A program made the position numbers and the translations under genes. From Candidatus Thiosymbion sp. (lineage in GTDB: Bacteria; Pseudomonadota; Gammaproteobacteria; Chromatiales; Chromatiaceae), in the NCBI GenBank assembly GCA_018435665.1, contig JAHDND010000025.1, positions 48,081 to 112,080 on the forward strand: 64,000 nucleotides of DNA, read 5' to 3'. Below, one piece after another: positions 30,146 through 42,172 of this stretch. Each line of letters opens with the position of its first letter. The stretch's first letter is position 1. The notes beneath the pieces were generated by a model. It made no database searches, had not been told where the DNA came from, and saw only the letters and a list, made by a program, of their open reading frames with translations.

Positions 30146-31179
30146 CGTCCACCTCCGGCACGCCGGGGATGGAGACCCAGGGCCAGCGCGGGACCCACCG
30201 GCTCCGCCGTGCTGAGCCAGAGCAGATGGGCTCTGTGATGGCGGGCCAGGTCCTCCAGCATCGCCCGGTGGGCCTGGAAGCGGTCCTGCCAAGCCTGGCG
30301 CCGCGTCCCGCTGCCGGTATCCAGCAGCCCGCGACGGCGGCCATCCGTGACCGGATAGCGCCCGGGGGGTGGGGCCAGTTCCTCCAGGGGATCGCGGATC
30401 GGGATCAGCACCACCTCGCTGGCCCGCCCCAGCCGGGCCAGCCAGCCCGCCCGGGCGGCGGTCAGCCCGGCGAAGTCGCTCAGGACGACGATCAGGCTCC
30501 CGGGCAGGGCCAGGGGGACCAGCAACTCCGCCGCCGCGCTCAGGTCCCGGAGGCCCCGCGGCCTGCCAGCCCCGCCAGGGCCGATACCCGCGGACATCGC
30601 CGGGGTCCCGGATCCGACAGGGCGCACTGGACCGGGGCCCATCGCCAGGGCCTGGAGCAGGGGCAGGAGGCCATGGGTTCGGGCGGCGGGCTTCTGCTCG
30701 AAACGGCCCTGTTCGTCAAAGATCAACCCTCCCACCCGGTCGCCCCGGTCCACGGCCGCCCAGGCCAGCAGGGCCGCGGCCTGGGCGGCGACGACGGACT
30801 TGAAGGCGACGCGAGTCCCGAAGCGCATGGCGGGACCCTGGTCGACCAGCAGCCAGAGGGGGCGCTCCCGCTCCTCGCGGAAGAGCTTGACGTGGGGCCG
30901 CCCCGCCCGGGCGGTGACCCGCCAGTCCATGTTTCGCGGGTCATCGCCGGGCTGATAGATCCGCGCCTCATCGAATTCCATGCCCCGGCCGCGGAAGGGG
31001 GACAGGTGCCCGCCGCTGCGCGTGGCCAGGACCTTGCCCCGTGGCGCCAGGTCCAGCCGGCGCGCCTCCCCGCGCAAGGCCAGTAGTTCCTGCAAGGAGA
31101 CGCGGACCCCGGGGGCGGCAACTGGCGGGGCGAGAGGTTTCAAGAGGCTCGGCATCCACAAAAGAGGTAATTCATTCAC
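30142..31179 (-). CDS. DUF58 (VWA-like) protein
   Basis: 345-residue cytoplasmic protein of the DUF58 family that regularly follows moxR. The family hallmark FDEARIYQPGDDPRNMDWRV is near residue 70, followed by TARAGRPHVKLFREERERPLWLLVD, where the usual metal-site DxSxS is D-Q-G-P-A, so metal binding is doubtful. A Gly/Pro-rich insert (residues ~185-215) is local. It starts six bases after the moxR stop, and ATGA-overlaps the next gene. Probable adaptor of the MoxR ATPase. Confidence 0.88.
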   Translation of the reverse strand: MNELPLLWMPSLLKPLAPPVAAPGVRVSLQELLALRGEARRLDLAPRGKVLATRSGGHLSPFRGRGMEFDEARIYQPGDDPRNMDWRVTARAGRPHVKLFREERERPLWLLVDQGPAMRFGTRVAFKSVVAAQAAALLAWAAVDRGDRVGGLIFDEQGRFEQKPAARTHGLLPLLQALAMGPGPVRPVGSGTPAMSAGIGPGGAGRPRGLRDLSAAAELLVPLALPGSLIVVLSDFAGLTAARAGWLARLGRASEVVLIPIRDPLEELAPPPGRYPVTDGRRRGLLDTGSGTRRQAWQDRFQAHRAMLEDLARHHRAHLLWLSTAEPVGPALALGLHPRRAGGGR

Positions 31180-31185
31180 CGCCTC

Positions 31186-32208
31186 TCAGGGCACCGGCAC
31201 CAGGGCCAGCAACTCCCGGACATACTCGTCCGCCGCGCGGCCCTCGGCCTCCGCCTCGTAGGAGAGCAGCACGCGGTGGCGCAGAACATCCGGGGCCAGG
31301 TCCTGCACATCCTCGGGGGAGACGTAGTCGCGTCCGGCGAGCCAGGCGCGGGCGCGGGCGCAGCGATCCAGGGCCAGGGTGGCGCGGGGGCTGGCGCCGA
31401 AGCGCAACCAGCCGCTCAGGCCGCCGCCCAGCGCCCGGGGATCGCGGGTCGCCAGGACCAGATGGACCAGGTAGTCCTCCACGTCCGGCGACAGGTAGAG
31501 GTCAAGGATGGCGCGGCGGGCGGCGAAGATGGCGCGCTGGCTCAGCACCGGCCCCTCCTCGCTCCTCCCCCCGGCCCGGGCCTCGTCGCGATTGAGTCGC
31601 AGGATGGCCTTCTCCGCCGCCAGGTCGGGATAGTCGACCCGCACATGGAGCAGAAAACGATCGAGCTGAGCCTCCGGCAGGGGGTAGGTGCCCTCCTGCT
31701 CGATGGGGTTCTGGGTCGCCATGACCAGGAACAGCTCCGGCAGCCGGTAGGTCTCCCGGCCCACCGTCACCTGCCGCTCGCCCATGGCCTCCAGCAGGGC
31801 GGACTGGACCTTGGCCGGGGCGCGGTTGACCTCATCGGCAAGGAGCAGGTTGTGGAAGATCGGCCCCTTGTCGAAGCGGAAGCTGCCGTCCTGGGGGCGG
31901 TAGATCTCGGTGCCGGTGAGATCCGCCGGGAGTAGGTCCGGGGTGAACTGGATGCGGTGGAAGTCGCCCTCCAGACCCGCCGCCAGGGCCTTGACCGCCT
32001 TGGTCTTGGCCAGCCCCGGGGCCCCTTCCACCAGCAGATGGCCGTCCGCCAGCAGGGCGATCAACAGCCGCTCCACCAGGCCGGCCTGACCGAGGATGTG
32101 GCGCTCCACCCGTTCGCGCAAGCGGACGAAGTCCGGGCGCGGGGCCTCGCTGCCGGCGAGGGCGTCGGATGGCATCTCCCCTGGGTGCGGGGTCTGGGTC
32201 ACGGACAT
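31186..32208 (-). CDS. MoxR-family AAA+ ATPase
   Basis: 340-residue AAA+ protein, proposed chaperone-like ATPase acting with VWA partners. Walker A is LVEGAPGLAKTKAVKALAAG near residue 60, Walker B is LLLADEVNRAPAKVQSALLE near residue 125, and the sensor-1 stretch is FLVMATQNPIEQEGTYPLPE near residue 160. The C-terminal lid domain includes GASPRATLAL. ATG 32208 lies seven bases from GGGAG; a GTG just before it (32211) is the alternative. It is the first gene of the operon running to batD. Confidence 0.92.
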   Translation of the reverse strand: MSVTQTPHPGEMPSDALAGSEAPRPDFVRLRERVERHILGQAGLVERLLIALLADGHLLVEGAPGLAKTKAVKALAAGLEGDFHRIQFTPDLLPADLTGTEIYRPQDGSFRFDKGPIFHNLLLADEVNRAPAKVQSALLEAMGERQVTVGRETYRLPELFLVMATQNPIEQEGTYPLPEAQLDRFLLHVRVDYPDLAAEKAILRLNRDEARAGGRSEEGPVLSQRAIFAARRAILDLYLSPDVEDYLVHLVLATRDPRALGGGLSGWLRFGASPRATLALDRCARARAWLAGRDYVSPEDVQDLAPDVLRHRVLLSYEAEAEGRAADEYVRELLALVPVP

Positions 32209-32670
32209 CACGGGTCTCCCTGGGTCATGGGGTTCGTCATGGGGTTCAGAGGCGCGTCAGGGACCGGGCAGCGGGATCGCGAGGGCCATCGGGCACCCGA
32301 TCCGGTCTACCCGGGGCTGACCGCAGTCCGAAGGGCTTCGCCCTCTGGCCCCGGGTCAAACTGGGCTCAAGAGACAGTTTGCGGGGCCGCGGGTTCCCGC
32401 CACCATCCTGATTGCGTCATTCCACCTGACTGCCTGACGACCGGATTCTCCATGCCTGGACTCCCGGAACAGCTGAGACGGGCAATGACCGTGAAGGTTA
32501 CCTGATAGCCGCCCCGCATCCGCCCCTTGCGGCCCCAGGCCAAATCCATCAGCATGACGAATGCCCGCGCTGCGTCAACCGTCCTGAAGGGGCGAGCCAC
32601 GCCCCTGAAAACGATGGACTTTGGCTGAATTTCACGCGATCGCCCGCCACCACCCGGAATCCCTGACGAC
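32209..32670. other. Divergent intergenic region moxR / DUF368
   Basis: No gene is supported. The region must hold the divergent promoters, but I could not pick convincing hexamers. A perfect 7-bp stem (AGGGGCG, 32588-32594, with CGCCCCT, 32600-32606) and a small AGGGC/GCCCT hairpin near 32327-32340 are present. Confidence 0.4.
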
Positions 32671-33678
32671 ATGAACACCTCCCCGAACCCGCCGGCCTTC
32701 GTCCCCAACCGCCGGCTCAAGGACTATGCCGGCATCACCTTGCGCGGGGTCGCCATGGGCGCCGCCGATGTGGTGCCGGGCGTCTCCGGCGGCACCATCG
32801 CCATTATCGCCGGCATTTACGAGGAACTCATCGATTCCCTCAAGGCGATCAACCCGACCAGCCTCCGCCGGCTGTTCAGCGAGGGGCCGCTTGCCTTCTG
32901 GGCCGCCATCAACGGCAACTTCCTGCTGGCCCTGATCCTGGGGATCGGCGCCAGCATCTTCTCCCTGGCCAAGCTCATCCACGGGCTGCTGGAGAGCCAG
33001 CCGATCCTGGTCTGGTCCTTCTTCTTCGGCCTGGTCATCGCCTCCGCCTTCTTCGTCGCCCGCCACATCCCCCGCTGGACCCCCGGCGAGGTGATCGCCC
33101 TGGTCCTGGGCACGGTCGCCTCCTATGTCATCACCGTGCTCACCCCGGGGGAGCCCAATACCGCCTATTGGTTCGTCTTCGTCTCCGCCGTCATCGCCAT
33201 CTGCGCCATGATCCTGCCGGGGATCTCCGGCAGTTTTATCCTCGTGCTCCTCGGGATGTACAAGTACATCCTGTCCGCGGTCAGCGAGTTCCAGTTCACG
33301 GTGCTCTTTGTCTTTGCCGCAGGCGCCGCCATCGGTCTCATCGCCTTCTCCAACCTCCTGTCCTGGCTGCTGCACCGCTACCATGACCTGACCATCGCCA
33401 CCCTCATCGGGGTCATGATCGGTTCCCTCAACAAGGTCTGGCCCTGGAAGCAGGTGATCGCCTGGGAGTTCGACCGCCATGGGCAGCGGGTACCGGCCCT
33501 GGAGTCCAACGTCTGGCCCTGGAGCTACCCGGACCTGCCCGCCGCCGATCTCATCGGCGGCAGTAACGAGCCCCATCTCGCCCTGGCGCTCGTCCTCGCC
33601 CTCGCCGGCTTCCTGGCCGTGGCGGCCTTCGAGTGGTTCACCCGCCGGCGCTTGCCCGCCACCGAGCGGGCGCCCTAA
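32671..33678 (+). CDS. DUF368 polyprenyl-phosphate transporter (PopT-type)
   Basis: 335-residue polytopic membrane protein of DUF368 (PF04018). Recent work identifies this family, beside DedA/UptA, as carriers that return undecaprenyl phosphate across the inner membrane for wall and envelope synthesis. The family signature GVAMGAADVVPGVSGGTIA is at residues ~26-45, a second copy-like motif CAMILPGISGSFILVLLGMY near residue 185. About eight to nine hydrophobic segments are evident. It is monocistronic by appearance, divergent from moxR. The function is by family. Confidence 0.88.
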   Translation: MNTSPNPPAFVPNRRLKDYAGITLRGVAMGAADVVPGVSGGTIAIIAGIYEELIDSLKAINPTSLRRLFSEGPLAFWAAINGNFLLALILGIGASIFSLAKLIHGLLESQPILVWSFFFGLVIASAFFVARHIPRWTPGEVIALVLGTVASYVITVLTPGEPNTAYWFVFVSAVIAICAMILPGISGSFILVLLGMYKYILSAVSEFQFTVLFVFAAGAAIGLIAFSNLLSWLLHRYHDLTIATLIGVMIGSLNKVWPWKQVIAWEFDRHGQRVPALESNVWPWSYPDLPAADLIGGSNEPHLALALVLALAGFLAVAAFEWFTRRRLPATERAP

Positions 33679-33827
33679 ACGGGCACCCAGCTTATTGGAA
33701 CCCTTTCCCACCAAAACCCGGCGTTTTGGGGCGGGACGGGCAAACCGCACGGGATTGGTTTATAACAAGTAGTGAGGACAGGGTTCACCCGACCGAAACC
33801 AACCTTGCGCGCATCAGGGAGAAAAGA

Positions 33828-34718
33828 ATGAATACCGAGACCCACCACCACCGCCGCATCCTCGCCGGCGCTGCCCTGCGCCACAGCGGCTTCCCCACCA
33901 TCAAGCGAGCCCTCTGGCTAGCCAAGCGGCAGCAGGCCGACCTCTTCCTCCTGCACGCCCTGGATTACGCCCCCGAGGAGACCGAAACCCAGGATTACGA
34001 TACCGGCAAACAGCGAGCCGCCGATGCCCGCCATCAGCTCGAACGCCTCCAGGCGGCCCATCCGGAGATTCGCGAGGTACGGGTCACCACCGATCGCTGC
34101 TGGCGGGCCCTCACCGAGACCGCCACCGAGTTGGAGGCGGACCTCATCGTCATCGGCACCCATATTCACGGCCGTCTCCAGGCCCTGCTGGGCACCACCG
34201 GGGACCAGGTACTCCAGCACCTATCCCGCAACGTGCTGATGGTCCGCACCGAGGCCAGCCCGGAGGGCCAGCCGGCGGCGGATTATCGCCACCTGCTGGT
34301 GGTCAGTGATCTCCTGCCCCACTGTAGCGCCGCCGCGCGCCAGGCGGCAGACCTGGCCGCGGACCTGGGGGCGCGGATCACCCTGCTGCACGTGGTCGAG
34401 CACTTCCCCACGGACCGGGAGAACGACGCCATTGCCCCGGAGAACGAAGACCCCCTGATCTTCCGCCAACGCACCCGCGCCCGGGACTTGCAGGCCTTCG
34501 CCGCGGCCAATGGCCTGGGGTCGGCAGAGCAACGGGTGGAGATGACCACCGGCACGGCGGGGGAAATGGTCCCGGAGGTTGCCCGCGAAATCGGCGCCGA
34601 CCTGGTGGTGCTCGGCGGACCGGCCCCTTCCCTCTGGCACCGGTTGCTTGGCTCCCGGGCGGAGGCCATCGTCAATCACGCCCCCTGCGACTGCCTGCTG
34701 GTGCTCACGCCGGGCTAG
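33828..34718 (+). CDS. Tandem universal stress protein (UspA family)
   Basis: 296 residues with two Usp domains. Domain 1 (residues ~8-140) begins HRRILAGAALRHSGFPTIKR and contains DLIVIGTHIHGRLQALLG. Domain 2 (~155-296) contains DLVVLGGPAPSLWHRLLGSR followed by a short HAPCDCLLVL end. The ATP-binding G-2x-G-9x-G pattern is only partly kept in both. I chose ATG 33828, preceded by AGGGAG; an upstream open stretch from 33633 overlaps the previous gene. Role: stress resistance, partner unknown. Confidence 0.88.
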   Translation: MNTETHHHRRILAGAALRHSGFPTIKRALWLAKRQQADLFLLHALDYAPEETETQDYDTGKQRAADARHQLERLQAAHPEIREVRVTTDRCWRALTETATELEADLIVIGTHIHGRLQALLGTTGDQVLQHLSRNVLMVRTEASPEGQPAADYRHLLVVSDLLPHCSAAARQAADLAADLGARITLLHVVEHFPTDRENDAIAPENEDPLIFRQRTRARDLQAFAAANGLGSAEQRVEMTTGTAGEMVPEVAREIGADLVVLGGPAPSLWHRLLGSRAEAIVNHAPCDCLLVLTPG

Positions 34719-34817
34719 ATATCCCTCCCGCCGGGCGCTAGCCAGCGCGCATCCCTTTTCGGTCCTCCCGGATCGGAGGGGCATCTGGCGAGGGACAAGC
34801 TGAATACCACCCAGTTG

Positions 34818-34885
34818 GCTTGACGACCGCCTCTCGGCGGTCGACACCCCAGCAGACGCCCCGACCCTCCTCACCGCTGCCGGAA
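34818..34885. repeat. Diverged partial copy of the prpC-flanking palindromic repeat
   Basis: A hairpin GACCGCC-tctc-GGCGGTC (34826-34843) followed by gacacccc, cagacgcccc and gaccctcc aligns with one half of the element at 53690-53797 (hairpin, ttgacaccccc, cagtcgcccc, cgaccctcc). It is too diverged to be certain. Confidence 0.4.
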
Positions 34886-34910
34886 TCCGAGAGGCGTCTG
34901 GACTTTCAGG

Positions 34911-35819
34911 TCACGCGTCCCCCGCCGCCCCCTGGCGCAACTGGGCCTCGACCCGCAGACGCACCAGCCAGGCCTCATCCACCACCTGCGGGTAGAGGCG
35001 GTGGAAATGGTCGACCGCCAGGGCCTGGGGGCTGGCCAGCCCTTCCAGCCGGGCCCGCGTCTCCACCCGTAGGGGCAACATCAGCAGCCGCGGCGCCATC
35101 CCGGCGAGGTAATCCCCCACGCGCCGCCGTTCAGCCGGGTCATCCCAGTCCTCCCGCAGCAGCAGTTCCGGAAAGGCCGCCGCATCCAGCCAGCGCCCGC
35201 CGTAGGCCTCGGACCGCTGACCTGGCATGAGTTCCCGCGCCGCCAGGGCCATGCCGGAACCATCCGCCTCGCGCCGAAACCACTGGCTGCGGCCGGTCTG
35301 GCCCGCCCGGGCCCGGACCTGGGCCTCCAGGGCCGCGCGCTCCCCTGGCGCCAAACCCTCTTCGTCCCCCAGCATGCAGGCCCAGAGTGGCGCCCGCCCC
35401 TGGGCCAGCGGCTCGGCGCCGCTGACCGCCGCCAGCAGGGCGAGGGGGCGTTGCTCGGGGCTGGCATCCACCAGCCAGCGTTCATAGCGGTCGCACAAGG
35501 GCAGGGGCAGCAGCCGCTGGGTGTCGCGGGCGGCCTCCAGCAGGACCTGGCCGGCGGCTAGCGCCAATTCCCGGTCCACGGTCGGTGGGCTGGGGAACCG
35601 CGCCAGGCCCTCCCGCTCCGACCAGACGCCGAAGCGGTAGAGCGCGAGTTGCTTGGTCGTCCCCAGGCTGCCCCAACCGACGGAGCGCTCGCCGTAGAGC
35701 TGGAGTTCCCAGTTGAGACCATCGGTGCTGATGGCCCGCCCCTGATCGCTCTCGATGATCTGGAGGACGCCGAGATAGGGATTGAGGCGGCGCACCGCGT
35801 AGCGCCGGGTCAGGGTCAT
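34911..35819 (-). CDS. Conserved-looking protein of unknown function (302 aa)
   Basis: I do not recognise a family. The first ~60 residues (RRYAVRRLNPYLGVLQIIES, then DGLNWELQLYGE) look like a compact beta-rich domain that mentions aromatic and charged residues typical of a fold rather than low complexity. The middle is Leu/Ala/Arg-rich and probably helical. There is no signal peptide, membrane segment or Cys cluster. It starts at ATG 35819 with an ATGA overlap with the 64-residue gene upstream, so the two are co-translated. GC and codon use match the neighbours, which favours a real chromosomal gene. It faces carB divergently. Confidence 0.75.
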   Translation of the reverse strand: MTLTRRYAVRRLNPYLGVLQIIESDQGRAISTDGLNWELQLYGERSVGWGSLGTTKQLALYRFGVWSEREGLARFPSPPTVDRELALAAGQVLLEAARDTQRLLPLPLCDRYERWLVDASPEQRPLALLAAVSGAEPLAQGRAPLWACMLGDEEGLAPGERAALEAQVRARAGQTGRSQWFRREADGSGMALAARELMPGQRSEAYGGRWLDAAAFPELLLREDWDDPAERRRVGDYLAGMAPRLLMLPLRVETRARLEGLASPQALAVDHFHRLYPQVVDEAWLVRLRVEAQLRQGAAGDA

Positions 35820-36010
35820 GAGCCGGCGGCCTCCAGCTTCGCCCGCAACTGGTCGATGAGTTGATAGGCCGGGTCCTGCATCTCCGGGGGCATGACCTCG
35901 AAGAGGTACTCCAGATCGTCAAGGACGGGTTCGATCTCCGTGCGGCTGTTCAGGTCGGGCAAGCGCCGGGCAACATCGCGCATGAAGACATGGGGATCGG
36001 GCAGAGGCAT
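35816..36010 (-). CDS. Small acidic protein of unknown function (64 aa)
   Basis: MPLPDPHVFMRDVARRLPDL begins a 64-residue acidic helical protein rich in Asp, Glu and Leu (EIEPVLDDLEYLFEVMPPEM). Not recognised. The ATGA overlap with the 302-residue gene suggests the two products act together, perhaps as a complex. It could be a regulatory or chaperone subunit, but that is speculation. Confidence 0.65.
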   Translation of the reverse strand: MPLPDPHVFMRDVARRLPDLNSRTEIEPVLDDLEYLFEVMPPEMQDPAYQLIDQLRAKLEAAGS

Positions 36011-36348
36011 GCGGGGGCTCCAAAGTCAGTGCCAGGGGCGCGGTTGAGGGACTGGCCAACGCGAGCCTCATTCTAACTGCCATGAGGGAAGGTGCCACAC
36101 CCCCTTGCCGGGCACCAGACCGGCGGCTAACATCCCCGGCCCAACGAGCTTCCCCGGGTACCAGCGGCGCTCCCGATCAAACTGGCCTACCGCTCGCGTG
36201 CTATTTGCCGGCCGCCAAGGCCAGTGGAAGCTACGCGACGGGATCGGGCCACTCTCTCCCAGGGTCCGCCAACCCGGTCATGCACCGCCCATCCACCCCC
36301 AAGGCCCGCGCCCCCGGCGCGGGTCGGCACGCGTCGACGAAGTACATC
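36011..36348. other. Divergent leader between the unknown operon and carB
   Basis: No gene is supported. The carB reading frame is open across most of it (from 36082), but the protein it would add is Pro/Arg-rich and unlike CarB. No carA, and no clear promoter, PyrR-type or attenuator structure was seen. Confidence 0.4.
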
Positions 36349-39549
<3,201 letters not shown>

Positions 39550-39633
39550 GATTTGGGATCAACCGGGGCCAGATCCAGACCAGCGATGATTTCGACACAC
39601 CATTGTCCAACGATTGTTACCGCAGCAGCGTCC

Positions 39634-39807
39634 ATGACCGATGACCCCCTCGTCGAGGAAATCCGTCGCCATCGCCAGCAGCATGCAGACCAATTTGGCC
39701 ATGACTTGAAGCGCATCGTGGAAGATCTACGCGAAAAAGAAGAGAACTCAGGGCGGCCCCGCCTGGATCCTGGTCCCAAGCGCATTACGAAGGGCAGGCC
39801 ACCATGA
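39634..39807 (+). CDS. Small antitoxin-like protein (57 aa)
   Basis: MTDDPLVEEIRRHRQQHADQ opens a 57-residue acidic/basic helical protein ending PRLDPGPKRITKGRPP. Many bacteria carry look-alikes of the form VxExRxxRxxxAxxFxxDLxxIxxDLxxxExxSGRP, often beside toxin-antitoxin genes, but the family's function is not established to my knowledge. I start it at ATG 39634, since upstream in-frame codons look non-coding. Its stop overlaps a second start (ATGA at 39804), which opens only five codons, so a coupled partner seems lost. Confidence 0.6.
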   Translation: MTDDPLVEEIRRHRQQHADQFGHDLKRIVEDLREKEENSGRPRLDPGPKRITKGRPP

Positions 39808-40196
39808 GAAAAATCCCTTAAATCATTTAGTCAAATGCTATACCGCAGTCCAAAACAGCAAACTCGGAGCACGAGGATGAAGCCCATCCGCCATATTCCT
39901 CAGGACACTCCTGACGGCCATCGCCCCCCCCCCAAACCGGGCGTCGCTTCGGCGCCATGAAGGGGCGGGCCGCGACCGACGCGCGTTTTTTTGAACCTCT
40001 CCCCGAGGGAGAATTGGCCGCCTGGGAATCATCGCGACCCTCTATTCCTTCCTGGTAGCCCAGGCCCAACTGGCAGGAGTGCCACTCGTCAATGTCGAGG
40101 CCCTTTCTGTAAGCCATACCTGGTCATAGCCGAACCCCCTTGGCATATACCACCTCCAGGAGCTGACCGGCACCGCCTGAGGTGATGGCCGCGCCC
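39808..40196. other. Intergenic region with possible gene remnants
   Basis: No intact gene. Short frames exist on the minus strand (up to 96 codons, 39827-40117), but I recognise nothing in them. A T7 run follows CGCGaccgaCGCG near 39977-39998 on the plus strand, a weak terminator at best. Together with the five-codon ORF after the antitoxin-like gene, this looks like decayed accessory DNA. Confidence 0.4.
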
Positions 40197-41822
40197 TCAG
40201 CCCTGATAGGGCAAGGGCAGGAAAGGCCCCTGATACTCTCGCTGCCACCACTGGCCGCTAACGGACCTTTCGGCGGGGGTATTGAAGCGGTAACGATAGA
40301 CCCCCAGCCGCAGCGCGCTGGGTGGGCCGCCAGACACAGGTGGTCGGGCGAGCAGCGCGGTCACGGCCGGATCCCCGGCCCGCAGGTGGGCCAGAAAACG
40401 CTCCAGCAGGTCCAGGAAGAGGGGGTTCCTGGGCAGGAACCAGAGCATCCAGTCCAGCCGGGGCTGATGGGGGACGATGAAGGCCGGGGTCTGGGCCGGG
40501 TCGTCCGGCCGGTAGCGAAAATCCAGCGGCTGCCAGCGCCTGCCATCGTCACTGGCCTCGATGACCAGTTCGAGGCGTTGGCGCTCGATGGTCGGAAAGA
40601 CGTGATAGCGGTTGGCGATCCGCAGGGGTTCGAGGTGGCGCAGCCAGCCGCTGAGGGGCTCGAGGGGCCGCCGCAACATCAGCTCGGCACCGGCAACCAG
40701 GCTGGCTGGCACCAGGACCAGCGCCAGGCTCAGGGTCAGCACGGCCATCCCGCGCTTGGGTTGGGCCGGCAGCAGAGGACTGGCCAGGGCGCGCGCCCAC
40801 CAGCCCCGGGGCAGGACCCGCGCCACCGCCCGGTCATCCAATAGGAAGAGACAGAGGACGATGGTGAGCAGATTGAAGAAGTTGTGGTTGCTGGTGGCGA
40901 TGATCAGCACCTGCCAGAGGATCGTCACCCCGGCGGCGAAGAGCCGCCAGGGGCGAGGCAGAAAGATGAAGAAGGGCACCACCAGTTCCACGAACAGGGT
41001 GCCACCGGCGCCGGCCCGCAACAGCCAATCGGGGAGTTGGTGGGCGTACCAGGCGCCGACATGGGGCAAGGGCTGGGTCTCGAAGTAGTACCTCAGGGCC
41101 GTCAGGTCCCGCCAGGCCGGATCGCCGCTCAGGAGCTTGGCCAGCCCCGACTCGAAGCGCAGGCGAAACAGCAGCCAGCGGAAGAGCCACACCACCAGCC
41201 GCGGCCCACCGGGCAGCAGGATGGCCAAGAACCCCGTCTCCAGGAGCAGGTAATCCCACTGGAAATTGGTGAAGAACTGGCCGGCATGGTAAAGGGACAG
41301 GAACAGCAGATAGAGCAGGATCAGCACCGTCCGCTCGGCCCAGGCGGCGGGCGCCGGGGTTGCTCCAGATCCAGTACCCCATCGGCCTCCAGCCACCCCA
41401 GCAGTATCCAAAGGCCCGGCGGGGCCGGGGGAATTCGGGGTTTCAGAGGTGCCAGCCGTCCCCGGCACGGCCGAAAGTCCACTCACCCCTCGCCACCAGG
41501 GCAGCCAGGGCAGGATCAACAACAGCAGGGCCAGCGCGGCTCCACCCCAAGCGGCCTCCACCAGGACGCCATCCCCGGAGGCCAGCCAGAACAGGGAGGG
41601 ATAGGCGAGCCAGGCCATCGAACCCTGATCCTCGACCGCCCACCCCAGTTGCTCGACCAGGGGAAAGATGCCCCTGCTCCCCGCCAGGGCCTCGATCTGC
41701 ACCGCTAGGGAGATGAAGGCCGCCAGGTAAATCAGGGCGAGCAGGCGCAAAAAGAGCCAGGCAACCAGTCGATAGCTGGCGGAGGAGTGGCCGAAGGGCT
41801 GAACGGCCAGTGGAACCCGCAT
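40197..41822 (-). CDS. Lipase maturation factor (LMF1)-like membrane protein
   Basis: 541-residue polytopic protein. The order of motifs matches the LMF1 family: an N-terminal helix block with SYRLVAWLFLRLLALIYLAA, then NFQWDYLLLETGFLAILL, FRLRFESGLAKLLSGDPAWR, ALRYYFETQPLPHVGAWYAH, and a soluble C-terminal part (RYHVFPTIERQRLELVIEAS) ending with a basic RYRFNTPAERS stretch. Bacterial members have no established role. A ~50-residue Pro/Gly/Ser-rich insert (residues ~112-165) interrupts the membrane domain between helices. It appears monocistronic. Confidence 0.85.
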   Translation of the reverse strand: MRVPLAVQPFGHSSASYRLVAWLFLRLLALIYLAAFISLAVQIEALAGSRGIFPLVEQLGWAVEDQGSMAWLAYPSLFWLASGDGVLVEAAWGGAALALLLLILPWLPWWRGVSGLSAVPGTAGTSETPNSPGPAGPLDTAGVAGGRWGTGSGATPAPAAWAERTVLILLYLLFLSLYHAGQFFTNFQWDYLLLETGFLAILLPGGPRLVVWLFRWLLFRLRFESGLAKLLSGDPAWRDLTALRYYFETQPLPHVGAWYAHQLPDWLLRAGAGGTLFVELVVPFFIFLPRPWRLFAAGVTILWQVLIIATSNHNFFNLLTIVLCLFLLDDRAVARVLPRGWWARALASPLLPAQPKRGMAVLTLSLALVLVPASLVAGAELMLRRPLEPLSGWLRHLEPLRIANRYHVFPTIERQRLELVIEASDDGRRWQPLDFRYRPDDPAQTPAFIVPHQPRLDWMLWFLPRNPLFLDLLERFLAHLRAGDPAVTALLARPPVSGGPPSALRLGVYRYRFNTPAERSVSGQWWQREYQGPFLPLPYQG

Positions 41823-42170
41823 GGCTTTTGGCGATCCAGGGCTTTTCTGTTTGTTCTTGGTATCAGCTTAGCAGGCGGAGAAGGGCATGACCCTTCGAGC
41901 CACAGCCGCGATTGATTTACCGTGAACTGCCCTCTTAGCCGAGAAGCACTGCCTGCCCATGTCGGGCCTCTGCGCGATGAAGCCGTCGAGATCTTGAAAC
42001 GCTAACAGGCAATGCCAGAAAGGCTACCGGGAACCCGGCCACCCCCAGAAAATCGAGGGGCCGCCGATCCTCGGAGGTGAAATAGCAAACTCGACAGCCC
42101 GTTCCCCAGCACCACCCGGGCCAGCCCTCGGTGTAAGGGCTGGCCCGGGCGAATCGCCCCCGAGGGGCGA
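41823..42170. other. Intergenic region with two strong hairpins
   Basis: No gene is supported. The right part holds two perfect stem-loops next to the aldehyde dehydrogenase remnant's stop codon; the left part is the leader of the LMF1-like gene, where no clear promoter was identified. Confidence 0.5.
42115..42149 (-). terminator. 14-bp perfect hairpin downstream of aldehyde dehydrogenase remnant
   Basis: CCCGGGCCAGCCCT pairs with AGGGCTGGCCCGGG around a seven-base loop. No T-tract follows, so it may be an RNA-stabilising or weak terminator structure rather than a classic intrinsic terminator. Confidence 0.5.
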
Positions 42171-42172
42171 TT
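42152..42172 (-). terminator. 9-bp hairpin overlapping the stop codon
   Basis: AATCGCCCC and GGGGCGATT form a perfect stem with a three-base loop, starting within the TAA of the aldehyde dehydrogenase remnant. It adjoins the larger hairpin at 42115-42149. Confidence 0.5.
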
